Source: Pseudazoarcus sp963975885 (GTDB taxonomy: Bacteria > Pseudomonadota > Gammaproteobacteria > Burkholderiales > Rhodocyclaceae). From it: DNA of 64,000 bases. Positions within the stretch are counted from its first letter, which is position 1, and every line of letters starts with the position of its first letter. Positions 1 to 7,902 of this stretch are shown in pieces. Below the pieces are notes generated by a model, which did no database searches, had not been told where the DNA came from, and worked only from the letters and a program-made list of their open reading frames with translations. The stretch covers positions 27,136 through 91,135 of the forward strand of contig CAXBIS010000016.1 in the NCBI GenBank assembly GCA_963975885.1, written 5' to 3'. Position numbers and translations under genes: made by a program.

Positions 1-1
1 G

Positions 2-820
2 GACCGCAACAAGGTGCTGCGCGAGGCGCTGATGCTCACGCAGGACGCCAACATCGTGAACATCCAGTTCGCGGTGCAGTACATCCTCGGCTCGCCCGAG
101 GACTACCTGTTCAACAACCGCTTTCCGGACGACTCGGTGATCCAGACGGCCGAGACCGCGATGCGCGAGATCGTCGGCAAGAGCACCATGGACTTCGTGC
201 TCTACGAGGGGCGCGAGGACATTGCCGCCAATGCCCAGCAACTGATGCAGACCATCCTCGACCGTTACGAGGCGGGCATCCTGATCAGCCGTGTGACGAT
301 GCAGAACGCGCAGCCGCCCGAGCAGGTGCAGGCCGCCTTCGACGACGCAGTCAAGGCCGGTCAGGACCGTGAGCGCCTGCGCAACGAGGGTGAGGCCTAT
401 CGCAACGAGGTCGTGCCGCGCGCACGCGGTGACGCTGCCCGCCTGATCGAGGAAGCCCAGGGTTATCGTGAGCGCGTCATGGCCAACGCCGAAGGTGAGG
501 CCTCGCGCTTCAGCCAGGTGCTCGAGCAGTACGCCCTGGCGCCGGAGGTCACGCGCGAGCGCATGTATCTGGATACCATCCAGCAGGTCATGTCGAACAC
601 CAGCAAGGTGATGATCGACGCCGACAATGGCGGCAACCTGTTGCTGCTGCCGCTCGACAAGCTGATCGGCCAGGCGGGTAGCGGGGCCGGAACGGAATCG
701 TCGCGCGCGCAATCGCAGACGTCCTCGTCGACGTCCACGCCGCTGCGCCAGAGCCAGCCGATTCCGTTCGACCCGCGTGATCGCGACATGATGCGCAACC
801 GCGAGCTGGGAGCCCGTTGA
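2..820 (+). CDS. hflK: HflK, FtsH protease modulator (5' end outside window)
   Basis: This is the C-terminal 272 residues of HflK; the reading frame is open from the first bases, so the N-terminus lies upstream. HflK and HflC form a membrane-anchored SPFH/band-7 complex in the periplasm that encloses and modulates the FtsH protease. The visible part starts inside the SPFH domain (RNKVLREALMLT), runs through a long charged helical region (about residues 115-190 of the fragment) and ends in a Ser/Thr/Gln-rich low-complexity tail, as is usual for HflK. Its TGA overlaps the hflC ATG by one base, so the two are translationally coupled. Identification is secure; only the start is missing. Confidence 0.96.
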   Translation, partial: DRNKVLREALMLTQDANIVNIQFAVQYILGSPEDYLFNNRFPDDSVIQTAETAMREIVGKSTMDFVLYEGREDIAANAQQLMQTILDRYEAGILISRVTMQNAQPPEQVQAAFDDAVKAGQDRERLRNEGEAYRNEVVPRARGDAARLIEEAQGYRERVMANAEGEASRFSQVLEQYALAPEVTRERMYLDTIQQVMSNTSKVMIDADNGGNLLLLPLDKLIGQAGSGAGTESSRAQSQTSSSTSTPLRQSQPIPFDPRDRDMMRNRELGAR

Positions 821-1701
821 TGAGCAACCGTATCCAAGTATTCATTGGCGCCCTCGTCGTCGCAGGCATCCTCGCCTCGATGACGCTGTTCGTCGTCGAC
901 GAGCGTCAGTACGCCGTCGTGTTCCAGTTCGGCGAGGTCAAGGAGGTCATCGAGGAGCCGGGTCTGCAGATCAAGTACCCGCTGATCCAGAACGTGCGCT
1001 TTTTCGAAAAGCGCATCCTGACCATCGACACGCCCGAGCCCGAGCGTTTCATCACGGCCGAGAAGCAGAACGTACTGGTGGACCACTTCGTCAAGTGGCG
1101 CATCATCGATCCGCGCCTGTACTACGAGTCGGTTGCCGGTGACGAGACGCGTGCGCGCACGCGTCTGACGCAATCGGTCAACGCCGGTCTGCGTGAGGAA
1201 TTCGGTCGTCGCACGGTGCCCGAGGTGGTTTCCGGCCAGCGCGACAACATCATGGAGAACATGCGTGTGCGTGCCGACACGGATGCGCGCCAGATCGGTG
1301 TGCAGATCCTGGACGTGCGTCTCAAGCGTGTCGACCTGCCCACCGAGGTGTCCGAATCGGTCTATCGCCGCATGGAAGCCGAACGTCTGCGGGTGGCCAA
1401 CGAGCTGCGCTCCGAGGGCGGTGCGATCGCCGAGCAGATTCGCGCCGACGCCGATCGTCAGCGCGAGGTCATCATCGCCCAGGCCTACCGCGAAGCCCAG
1501 ACCATCATGGGTGACGGTGACGCGCGCGCCACCGAGACCTATGCGACGGCCTTCGGCAAGGACGCCGATTTCTATTCCTTCTACCGCAGTCTCGATGCGT
1601 ACCGGAACAGCTTCTCGAACAAGAGCGACCTGCTCGTCGTCGATCCGAGTTCGGACTTCTTCCGGTTCATGAAGGACATGGGCGGGGCCCAGAAGAACTG
1701 A
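820..1701 (+). CDS. hflC: HflC, FtsH protease modulator
   Basis: Encodes 293 residues, the normal size for HflC, partner of HflK in the complex that regulates FtsH. An N-terminal membrane segment (about residues 5-25, VFIGALVVAGILASMTLFVV) is followed by the conserved VDERQYAVVFQFGEV start of the band-7 domain and by a helical region near residues 185-250. The start was placed at ATG 820, which overlaps the hflK stop (TGATG); a TTG just before it is less likely. Gene order hflK-hflC-DUF2065-hisZ-purA is typical of betaproteobacteria. Confidence 0.97.
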   Translation: MSNRIQVFIGALVVAGILASMTLFVVDERQYAVVFQFGEVKEVIEEPGLQIKYPLIQNVRFFEKRILTIDTPEPERFITAEKQNVLVDHFVKWRIIDPRLYYESVAGDETRARTRLTQSVNAGLREEFGRRTVPEVVSGQRDNIMENMRVRADTDARQIGVQILDVRLKRVDLPTEVSESVYRRMEAERLRVANELRSEGGAIAEQIRADADRQREVIIAQAYREAQTIMGDGDARATETYATAFGKDADFYSFYRSLDAYRNSFSNKSDLLVVDPSSDFFRFMKDMGGAQKN

Positions 1702-1705
1702 TCTC

Positions 1706-1888
1706 ATGGGTACTTCCCTGGTGATGGCCTTCGCGCTGATGCTGATCTTCGAAGGCCTGTTACCTTTCGTCGCGCCGGCTCGCTGGCGCGAAGCCTTTTT
1801 GCGATTGGCCCGTCTCGCCGACGGGCAAATCCGCTTCGTCGGTCTGGGTTCCATGCTGATCGGCGTGCTCATCCTGCTTCTGGTCTGA
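1706..1888 (+). CDS. DUF2065 small membrane protein (YjeT family)
   Basis: A 60-residue protein with two hydrophobic stretches (residues 3-22 and 42-60) joined by a basic segment (PARWREAFLRLARL). Size, hydrophobicity pattern and position between hflC and hisZ match the DUF2065/YjeT family, which has no established function. It starts four bases after the hflC stop and hisZ starts five bases after its own stop, so it belongs to the operon. Confidence 0.85.
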   Translation: MGTSLVMAFALMLIFEGLLPFVAPARWREAFLRLARLADGQIRFVGLGSMLIGVLILLLV

Positions 1889-1893
1889 AACGA

Positions 1894-3051
1894 ATGCGCT
1901 GGGTCCTTCCCGACTTCATCCAGGACGCGCTGCCCGAAGAGGCGGCCGACATCGAGCGTCTGCGACGGCTCATGCTCGACGCCTTTCGCGTGCGCGGCTA
2001 CCGCCTTGTGCAGCCACCGCTGCTCGAGTATCTCGACTCGCTCACCACCGGCGCGGGACAGGATCTAAAACTCCGGACCTTCAAACTGGTCGACCAGCTC
2101 TCGGGTCGAACCATGGGTGTGCGCGCCGACATGACGCCGCAGGTCGCGCGCATCGACGCCCATCTGCTCAATCACGAGGGCATCGAGCGTCTGTGCTACT
2201 GCGGCAGTGTGCTGCACGCGCTACCCTCGTCGCTGACCGCCACGCGCGAGCCGATCCAGCTCGGTGCCGAGCTCTACGGCCACGCCGGAATCGAAGCCGA
2301 CGCCGAGATGATTCGCCTGCTCGCCGACGTGATGGCGCTTGCCGCGGTCCCGGCCGAGCGCATCGATGTCGGCCACGTTGGCCTGTTCCGCGCGCTCACC
2401 GCTGGGGCAGGGCTCACGCCCGAGCGCGAGGAGGCGCTGTTCGATCTGCTGCAGTCCAAGGACGTGCCGGGGCTGGCCGGGTTGCTCGCCGACGTGGTCG
2501 AGCCGCAGCGCTCGGCGCTGCTCGCGCTGCCCAGCCTGTACGGTGATCGCGAGGTGCTCGGCCGTGCTGCCGAGGTGTTGCCGCGGCTGCCGGAGGTGCG
2601 CGCTGCGCTGGCGGAATTGTCGCGGCTGGCCGGCCTGCTGCGCGATCTGCCACTGTCCTTCGATCTGGCCGATCTGCGCGGCTATCACTATCACAGCGGC
2701 GCAGTGTTCGCGGCCTATGCCGGCGGTTCGCCGGCCGCGCTCGCTCTGGGTGGCCGCTATGACGCCATCGGCGAGGCCTTCGGTCGCGGCCGACCGGCCA
2801 CCGGCTTCAGCCTCGACCTGCGTCGTTTCGCCACGCGCGGAGCGGCTGCACCGGCGCGCGGCGCGATTCTTGCGCCGATGGTCGACGATCCGGCGCTGGC
2901 CGAAGCCGTCTCCGCGTTGCGCGCCGACGGCGAAGTCGTCGTTACGGAACTGCCCGGCCACGCGGGCACATGGAACGCCGCCGGCTGCGACCGGCAGCTG
3001 GTATCGGGCGGCGACGGCTGGACCGTCGCGCCGCTCTCCGAAGAAAGGTAA
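1894..3051 (+). CDS. hisZ: HisZ, ATP phosphoribosyltransferase regulatory subunit
   Basis: 385 residues resembling histidyl-tRNA synthetase but lacking the anticodon-binding domain, as expected for HisZ. HisZ binds short-form HisG and makes it active and histidine-sensitive in the first step of histidine synthesis. Visible landmarks are LPDFIQDALPEEA at the N-terminus, the class-II motif-2-like stretch VRADMTPQVARID near residue 75, and GGRYDAIGEAFGR near residue 290. HisG itself is not in the window. It lies immediately upstream of purA (four bases between stop and start). Confidence 0.95.
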   Translation: MRWVLPDFIQDALPEEAADIERLRRLMLDAFRVRGYRLVQPPLLEYLDSLTTGAGQDLKLRTFKLVDQLSGRTMGVRADMTPQVARIDAHLLNHEGIERLCYCGSVLHALPSSLTATREPIQLGAELYGHAGIEADAEMIRLLADVMALAAVPAERIDVGHVGLFRALTAGAGLTPEREEALFDLLQSKDVPGLAGLLADVVEPQRSALLALPSLYGDREVLGRAAEVLPRLPEVRAALAELSRLAGLLRDLPLSFDLADLRGYHYHSGAVFAAYAGGSPAALALGGRYDAIGEAFGRGRPATGFSLDLRRFATRGAAAPARGAILAPMVDDPALAEAVSALRADGEVVVTELPGHAGTWNAAGCDRQLVSGGDGWTVAPLSEER

Positions 3052-3055
3052 GCAC

Positions 3056-4366
3056 ATGGCTAAGAACGTAGTCGTCGTCGGGACCCAATGGGGCGACGAG
3101 GGCAAAGGCAAGATCGTCGACTGGCTGACCGACCACGCCGATGGCGTGGTGCGCTTTCAGGGTGGCCACAATGCCGGCCACACGCTGGTCATCGGTGATC
3201 AGGAGTACAAGCTCAACCTCGTGCCGTCGGGCATCGTGCGCGAGGGCAAGGCCTGTTACATCGGCAACGGCGTGGTGCTCGATGCGCACCACCTGCTGTC
3301 CGAGATCCGCAAGCTCGAAGCCGGCGGAATCAAGGTGCGTGACCGTCTGCGCATCAGTCCGGGCTGCCCGCTGATCCTGCCCTATCACGTCGCGCTCGAT
3401 CAGGCGCGCGAGGCTGCGCGTGCGAACGCCGACAAGATCGGCACCACCGGCAAGGGCATCGGCCCGGCCTACGAGGACAAGGTCGCTCGCCGCGCGCTGC
3501 GCGTGTATGACCTGTTCGATCGTGAGCGCTTTGCAGCCAAGCTGCGCGAGAACATCGAATACCACAACTATTTTCTGGTCGGCCAGTTCGGCCAGGCAGC
3601 GGTCGGGTTCGACGCCGTGTTCGAGGAGGCCATGGCGGACGCCGATGAGATTCGACCGATGGTGGCCGATGTCTCTGCCGAGTTGTATGCGGTGAACAAG
3701 AACGGCGGCAACCTGTTGTTCGAGGGCGCGCAGGGCGTGCTGCTGGACATCGACCACGGTACCTACCCGTTCGTGACTTCGAGCAACTGCGTGGCCGGTC
3801 AGGCTTCGGCAGGCGCCGGTGTCGGCCCGGGGCGATTGCACTACGTGCTGGGCATCACCAAGGCCTATTGCACGCGTGTGGGCGCCGGTCCGTTCCCGAC
3901 CGAGGTCGACATCGAGACGGTCGGTTCGCCGGGTGAGCAGATGTCAAGCAAGGGACGCGAGTTCGGCACCGTGACCGGGCGCAAGCGCCGCTGCGGCTGG
4001 CTGGATCTGGCCGCGCTCAAGCGCTCGATCATCATCAACGGCGTGACCGGGCTGTGCATTACCAAGCTCGACGTGCTCGACGGCCTGCCCGAACTGCAGA
4101 TCTGCACCGGCTACATGCTCGATGGAGAGCGGATCGACCTGTTGCCGATGGGTGCCGAGGAGGTGCGTCGCTGCGAGCCGGTGTTCGAGACCATGCCGGG
4201 TTGGAGCGGCAGCACGTTCGGCGCGCAGAGCTGGGAGGCGCTGCCGTTCGAGGCGCGTGCCTATCTGCACCGCATCGAGGAGATCTGCGAGATCCCGATC
4301 GACGTGATCTCGACCGGACCGGAGCGGGATGAGACCATCCTGCGTCGCCATCCGTTCGGCGCCTGA
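3056..4366 (+). CDS. purA: Adenylosuccinate synthetase
   Basis: 436 residues, full length. PurA condenses IMP and aspartate using GTP to give adenylosuccinate, the first committed step to AMP. The N-terminal P-loop-like GTQWGDEGKGKIVDWL with its catalytic Asp, GGHNAGHTL with the catalytic His, TGKGIGPAYEDK and the C-terminal STGPERDETI are all present. The ATG at 3056 was chosen because an AAGAAAGG ribosome site lies 8-15 bases upstream and the sequence matches PurA from its first residues. Last gene of the hfl-his-pur operon. Confidence 0.98.
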   Translation: MAKNVVVVGTQWGDEGKGKIVDWLTDHADGVVRFQGGHNAGHTLVIGDQEYKLNLVPSGIVREGKACYIGNGVVLDAHHLLSEIRKLEAGGIKVRDRLRISPGCPLILPYHVALDQAREAARANADKIGTTGKGIGPAYEDKVARRALRVYDLFDRERFAAKLRENIEYHNYFLVGQFGQAAVGFDAVFEEAMADADEIRPMVADVSAELYAVNKNGGNLLFEGAQGVLLDIDHGTYPFVTSSNCVAGQASAGAGVGPGRLHYVLGITKAYCTRVGAGPFPTEVDIETVGSPGEQMSSKGREFGTVTGRKRRCGWLDLAALKRSIIINGVTGLCITKLDVLDGLPELQICTGYMLDGERIDLLPMGAEEVRRCEPVFETMPGWSGSTFGAQSWEALPFEARAYLHRIEEICEIPIDVISTGPERDETILRRHPFGA

Positions 4367-4378
4367 TCCCGCGAAAAC

Positions 4379-4410
4379 GCGCAAAGCCGGTCGAATGACC
4401 GGCTTTGCGC
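4379..4410 (+). terminator. Hairpin after purA, probable terminator
   Basis: A perfect 14-bp inverted repeat (GCGCAAAGCCGGTC / GACCGGCTTTGCGC) with a GAAT loop lies 12 bases after the purA stop. There is no clean T-run, so termination efficiency is uncertain, but position and stem strength fit the end of the operon. Confidence 0.65.
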
Positions 4411-4444
4411 TTGCCGGCAGCACAAACACCGGCGACAGGCAAAC

Positions 4445-4471
4445 AAAAAGCCGACACGTTGGTCGGCTTTT
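4445..4471 (-). terminator. Terminator of tRNA-Leu
   Basis: Inverted repeat AAAAGCCGAC / GTCGGCTTTT (10 bp, 6-base loop). Read on the minus strand it follows the tRNA 3' end after 9 bases and ends in a run of five T, the layout of an intrinsic terminator. It may also act for purA on the plus strand. Confidence 0.8.
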
Positions 4472-4480
4472 CATCGAAAC

Positions 4481-4565
4481 TGGTGCCCAGAAGAGGACTC
4501 GAACCTCCACGCCTTGCGGCACTGGTACCTGAAACCAGCGCGTCTACCAATTCCGCCATCTGGGC
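4481..4565 (-). tRNA. tRNA-Leu (anticodon CAG)
   Basis: The minus strand reads GCCCAGATGGCGGAATTGG... and ends ...CTCTTCTGGGCA plus encoded CCA, with acceptor stem GCCCAGA/TCTGGGC. The anticodon arm is CTGGT-TTCAGGT-ACCAG, giving anticodon CAG for the CUG codon, the main leucine codon in GC-rich genomes. A variable arm of class-II length (TGCCGCAAGGCGT region) and the T-arm GGAGGTTCGAGTCCTC are visible. It is transcribed divergently from rnr. Confidence 0.96.
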
Positions 4566-4576
4566 AAGAGCCGCGC

Positions 4577-4604
4577 ATTATAAGCACACGAACGAATTTG
4601 TCAA
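4577..4604 (-). promoter_or_regulatory. Sigma-70 promoter of tRNA-Leu
   Basis: On the minus strand a consensus TTGACA (-35, 4599-4604) and consensus TATAAT (-10, 4577-4582) are separated by 16 bases, with the tRNA 5' end 12 bases after the -10 box. The -35 box shares its last base with the first base of the likely rnr start codon on the other strand. Confidence 0.85.
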
Positions 4605-7036
4605 TGAACAGAAAAAGCAAAAACGAAACTTCGAACGAACTCAGCCCGGTACGCCGCGCCGACCCCTTCTTCGAACGCGAACGCGAGCAGTACGATCATC
4701 CGCTGCCCAGCCGCGAATACATCGAGCAGATTCTCGCCGAACGCGGCGTGCCGATGCGCTTCGAGGAGCTGTGCGAGGCACTGGATGTGGCCGAGGAGGA
4801 GTTCGACCTGTTCGAGCGCCGCGTGCGCGCGATGGAACGCGACGGCCAGGTACTGCGCAACCGGCGTGGCACCTTCATCCTGCCGGACAAGGCCGATCTG
4901 GTGCGCGGTCGCGTGCAGGGCCACGCCGATGGCTTCGGTTTTCTGGTGCGCGAGGACAAGCAGCCGGATCTGTTCCTCGGTCCGAAGGAAATGCGCGAGG
5001 TGCTGCACGGGGATCGCGTCATTGCGCGCATCACCGGCACCGATCGCCGCGGCCGCCCGGAAGGCAAGATCGTCGAGATCCTCGAGCGCGGCAACATGCG
5101 CGTGGTCGGGCGCGTGCTCGACGAGCACGGCGTGCTGCTGGTGGTGCCCGAGGATCGCCGCATCGCGCAGGACATCCTGGTCGCGCCGGGGGGCAAGCGG
5201 CCCCGCGCCGGGCAGGTGGTCACGGTCGAACTGATCGAACAACCCACCAAGGTCTCGCAGCCCATCGGGCGTGTGGTCGAGGTCATCGGCAACTATGCCG
5301 ATCCCGGCATGGAGATCGAGATCGCGCTGCGCAAGCACGCGCTGCCCTTCGTGTTCTCGCCCGAGGCGCGTGCCCAGGCGCGCAAGCTGCCCGAGGCCGT
5401 GCGTCGCAAGGATCGCAAGGGACGCGTGGACATCACCGAACTGCCTCTGGTGACCATCGACGACGAGACCGCCAAGGACTTCGACGACGCCGTCTACTGC
5501 GAGCGTTCCGGGCGCGGCTACCGGCTGATCGTCGCGATCGCCGACGTGTCGCATTACGTCGAACCGGGTACGCCGCTCGACGTTGAAGCCTTCGAGCGTG
5601 GCAACTCGGTGTATTTCCCGCGACGCGTCATCCCGATGCTGCCCGAGAAGCTGTCCAATGGCCTGTGCTCGCTGGTGCCGGGCATCGATCGGCTGGCGAT
5701 GGTGTGCGACATGAATCTCGACGCGCGCGGCGAGATCGTCGACTACAGCTTCTACGAAGGCGTGATCTTCTCCCACGCACGGCTGACCTACAACAAGGTC
5801 GCCGCTGCGCTCTACGACGAGGATCCGGACATGCGGCGCGAGCTCGCGCCGCTGCTGCCGCATCTGGAGAACCTCGACAAGTTGTTTCGCGTGCTGCTCA
5901 AGGCACGCGCCAAGCGCGGCGCGATCGACTTCGAGACGACCGAGACGCGAATGATCTTCGACGACAACGGCAAGATCGAACGCATCGTGCCGCAGGTGCG
6001 CAACGACGCCCACCGCCTGATCGAGGAATGCATGCTGGCGGCCAACGTGTGCGCGTCCGACTTCCTGCAGTCGCGCGAACAGCCGGCGCTGTACCGCATT
6101 CACGAAGGCCCCGCACCCGATCGCCTGGAGCGCCTGCGCGGTTTCTTGCGCGAGTTCGGCCTGACGCTGGAAGGCGGTGACGAGCCCCATGCCAAGGACT
6201 ACGGCACGCTGCTCGCCGCGGTGCGCCAGCGCCCCGACGCGGCCCTGCTGCAGACGGTGATGCTGCGCTCGCTCAAGCAGGCCATGTACAGCCCGGACAA
6301 CGTCGGCCACTTCGGCCTCGCCTACGAGGCCTACACCCACTTCACCTCACCCATTCGGCGCTACCCGGACCTGCTCGTGCACCGTGCGATCAAGGCCGCG
6401 CTGGCGGGCACGCAATACAGCCCGGGCGACTGGGAGCAGGTCGGCCTGCACTGCTCGGGCACCGAGCGGCGAGCCGATGAAGCCACGCGCGACGTCGTCG
6501 CCTGGCTCAAATGCTGGTTCATGCAGGATCGCGTTGGTGAGGAGTTCGTCGGCAGCGTCTCGTCGGTCGTACCCTTCGGCCTGTTCGTCGCCCTCGACGA
6601 CATCTTCATCGAGGGGCTGGTGCACATTTCCGAACTCGGTTCGGACTACTTCCACTACGACGAGACCCGTCACGAACTGGCCGGCGAGCGCACAGCCACG
6701 CGCTACCGCCTGTCCGACCGCGTGCGCGTGCAGGTGGTGCGCGTCGATCTCGAAACCGCCAAGATCGACTTCCGCCTGATCGAGGGCGAGGCTCGGCCGA
6801 CCGAGCGCAGCGGCAAGACCGCACGCGATCGCGAAGCGACGGCCCCGAAGACGGACGCCGCGGCTGCGTCGCGCAAGGGTCGCGGCCGCTCGTCGAGCGC
6901 ATCGTCCAAGGGGAAGAAGGCCAAGGCCGAGGCAGCGAAGCCGGCAGCGGTCCCGTCCGGTGACAAACCTGCAGCGAAGAAGCGCAACCGCCGCGGCGGC
7001 TCGCGTGGCGGCAGAAAGGCGGCGAACAATGGCTGA
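4604..7036 (+). CDS. rnr: Ribonuclease R
   Basis: 810 residues; processive 3'-5' exoribonuclease that degrades structured RNA. Order: N-terminal helix-turn-helix-like region (PSREYIEQILAERGVPMRFEELCEAL), cold-shock domains, RNB catalytic domain with the Asp cluster TIDDETAKDFDDAVY near residue 285, S1 domain near residues 645-730, and a basic Lys/Arg/Gly-rich tail (GGSRGGRKAANNG). ATG 4604 was chosen because the frame upstream runs antisense through the tRNA; the PSREYIEQIL motif lies about 45 residues in, as in other RNase R. No good Shine-Dalgarno precedes it. It overlaps rlmB by 8 bases. Confidence 0.96.
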   Translation: MNRKSKNETSNELSPVRRADPFFEREREQYDHPLPSREYIEQILAERGVPMRFEELCEALDVAEEEFDLFERRVRAMERDGQVLRNRRGTFILPDKADLVRGRVQGHADGFGFLVREDKQPDLFLGPKEMREVLHGDRVIARITGTDRRGRPEGKIVEILERGNMRVVGRVLDEHGVLLVVPEDRRIAQDILVAPGGKRPRAGQVVTVELIEQPTKVSQPIGRVVEVIGNYADPGMEIEIALRKHALPFVFSPEARAQARKLPEAVRRKDRKGRVDITELPLVTIDDETAKDFDDAVYCERSGRGYRLIVAIADVSHYVEPGTPLDVEAFERGNSVYFPRRVIPMLPEKLSNGLCSLVPGIDRLAMVCDMNLDARGEIVDYSFYEGVIFSHARLTYNKVAAALYDEDPDMRRELAPLLPHLENLDKLFRVLLKARAKRGAIDFETTETRMIFDDNGKIERIVPQVRNDAHRLIEECMLAANVCASDFLQSREQPALYRIHEGPAPDRLERLRGFLREFGLTLEGGDEPHAKDYGTLLAAVRQRPDAALLQTVMLRSLKQAMYSPDNVGHFGLAYEAYTHFTSPIRRYPDLLVHRAIKAALAGTQYSPGDWEQVGLHCSGTERRADEATRDVVAWLKCWFMQDRVGEEFVGSVSSVVPFGLFVALDDIFIEGLVHISELGSDYFHYDETRHELAGERTATRYRLSDRVRVQVVRVDLETAKIDFRLIEGEARPTERSGKTARDREATAPKTDAAAASRKGRGRSSSASSKGKKAKAEAAKPAAVPSGDKPAAKKRNRRGGSRGGRKAANNG

Positions 7037-7796
7037 TTCTGGAAAGTCCGGCGGCCGTGAAAGCCGCCTCATCTACGGCTTTCATGCCGTACTCGGCAAG
7101 CTGCGCCGTGACGCTGGCGGCATCTTCGAGCTCTACGTGGCCGACAGCCGCAGCGACATTCGCATGCGCGAGGTCAGCAAGATCGCCGAAGCCGAGGGCG
7201 TACGCATCATCGCTGCCGACAACGAGCGCCTCGAGCGCATGGTCGGTACGCGCCGTCACCAGGGCGTGATCGCCCGTATCGACGCGCGCAGCCGCGAACT
7301 GAAACTGGCGGACGTGCTCGAGACCATCGAGGGCGACGCGCTGCTGCTCGTACTCGATGGCGTGCAGGATCCGCACAATCTTGGTGCGTGCCTGCGGGTC
7401 GCCGATGCGGCCGGCGCACATGCGGTCATCGCCCCGAAGGACCGCGCCGTGGGGCTCAACGCCACCGCCATCAAGGTTGCCAGTGGTGCGGCCGACAGCG
7501 TGCCCTACGTCACCGTCACCAACCTCGCGCGCGCCTTGCGCGAGATGCAGGAGGCGGGCGTACACGTGGTGGGCGCTGCCGATGAAGCCGAGCGCTCGGT
7601 GTTCGAGGCCGCCCTGACCGGGCCGCTGGCGCTGGTGCTGGGCTCGGAGGGCGACGGCATGCGACGTCTCACGCGCGAGACTTGCGACGAACTGGTACGC
7701 ATCCCGATGCATGGCAGCGTCGAGAGCCTCAACGTCTCGGTGGCCAGCGGCATCTGTCTGTTCGAAGCGGTACGAAAGCGTAGCCGCTCCGAGTAG
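7029..7796 (+). CDS. rlmB: 23S rRNA Gm2251 2'-O-methyltransferase
   Basis: 255 residues of the SpoU/TrmH (SPOUT) superfamily. RlmB methylates the ribose of G2251 in the peptidyl-tRNA loop of 23S rRNA with SAM. An N-terminal substrate-binding domain starts at LIYGFHAVLGKLRR; the knotted catalytic domain carries LDGVQDPHNLGACLRVADAAG (motif 1, catalytic Asn/Arg), LVLGSEGDGMRRL (motif 2) and IPMHGSVESLNVSVASGI (motif 3). The ATG lies inside the end of rnr (8-base overlap), the classic rnr-rlmB pair. Confidence 0.96.
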   Translation: MADSGKSGGRESRLIYGFHAVLGKLRRDAGGIFELYVADSRSDIRMREVSKIAEAEGVRIIAADNERLERMVGTRRHQGVIARIDARSRELKLADVLETIEGDALLLVLDGVQDPHNLGACLRVADAAGAHAVIAPKDRAVGLNATAIKVASGAADSVPYVTVTNLARALREMQEAGVHVVGAADEAERSVFEAALTGPLALVLGSEGDGMRRLTRETCDELVRIPMHGSVESLNVSVASGICLFEAVRKRSRSE

Positions 7797-7855
7797 CGCG
7801 GGCACGCTCCTTGCTGGAATGTCGACACTTTCATCGACATTCCCATCGACAGGGT

Positions 7856-7886
7856 CCACGCGTTCGCTCCGGGGGCGAACGCGTGG
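7856..7886 (+). other. Strong hairpin between rlmB and nasR
   Basis: A perfect 12-bp inverted repeat (CCACGCGTTCGC / GCGAACGCGTGG) with a 7-base loop lies 60 bases after rlmB and 17 bases before the nasR start codon, just upstream of its AAGGAGG ribosome site. No T-run follows. It could end rlmB transcripts or control nasR translation; it does not show the hexaloop seen in the nas leaders. Confidence 0.5.
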
Positions 7887-7902
7887 CAGGCAAGGAGGCG
7901 GC

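Noticed and set aside
463..1872. Long open frame on the minus strand over hflK-hflC
   Set aside because: It is a GC-rich shadow of hflC/hflK with no recognisable domain; similar antisense frames occur over rnr, purA, nirB, katG and the kinase genes.
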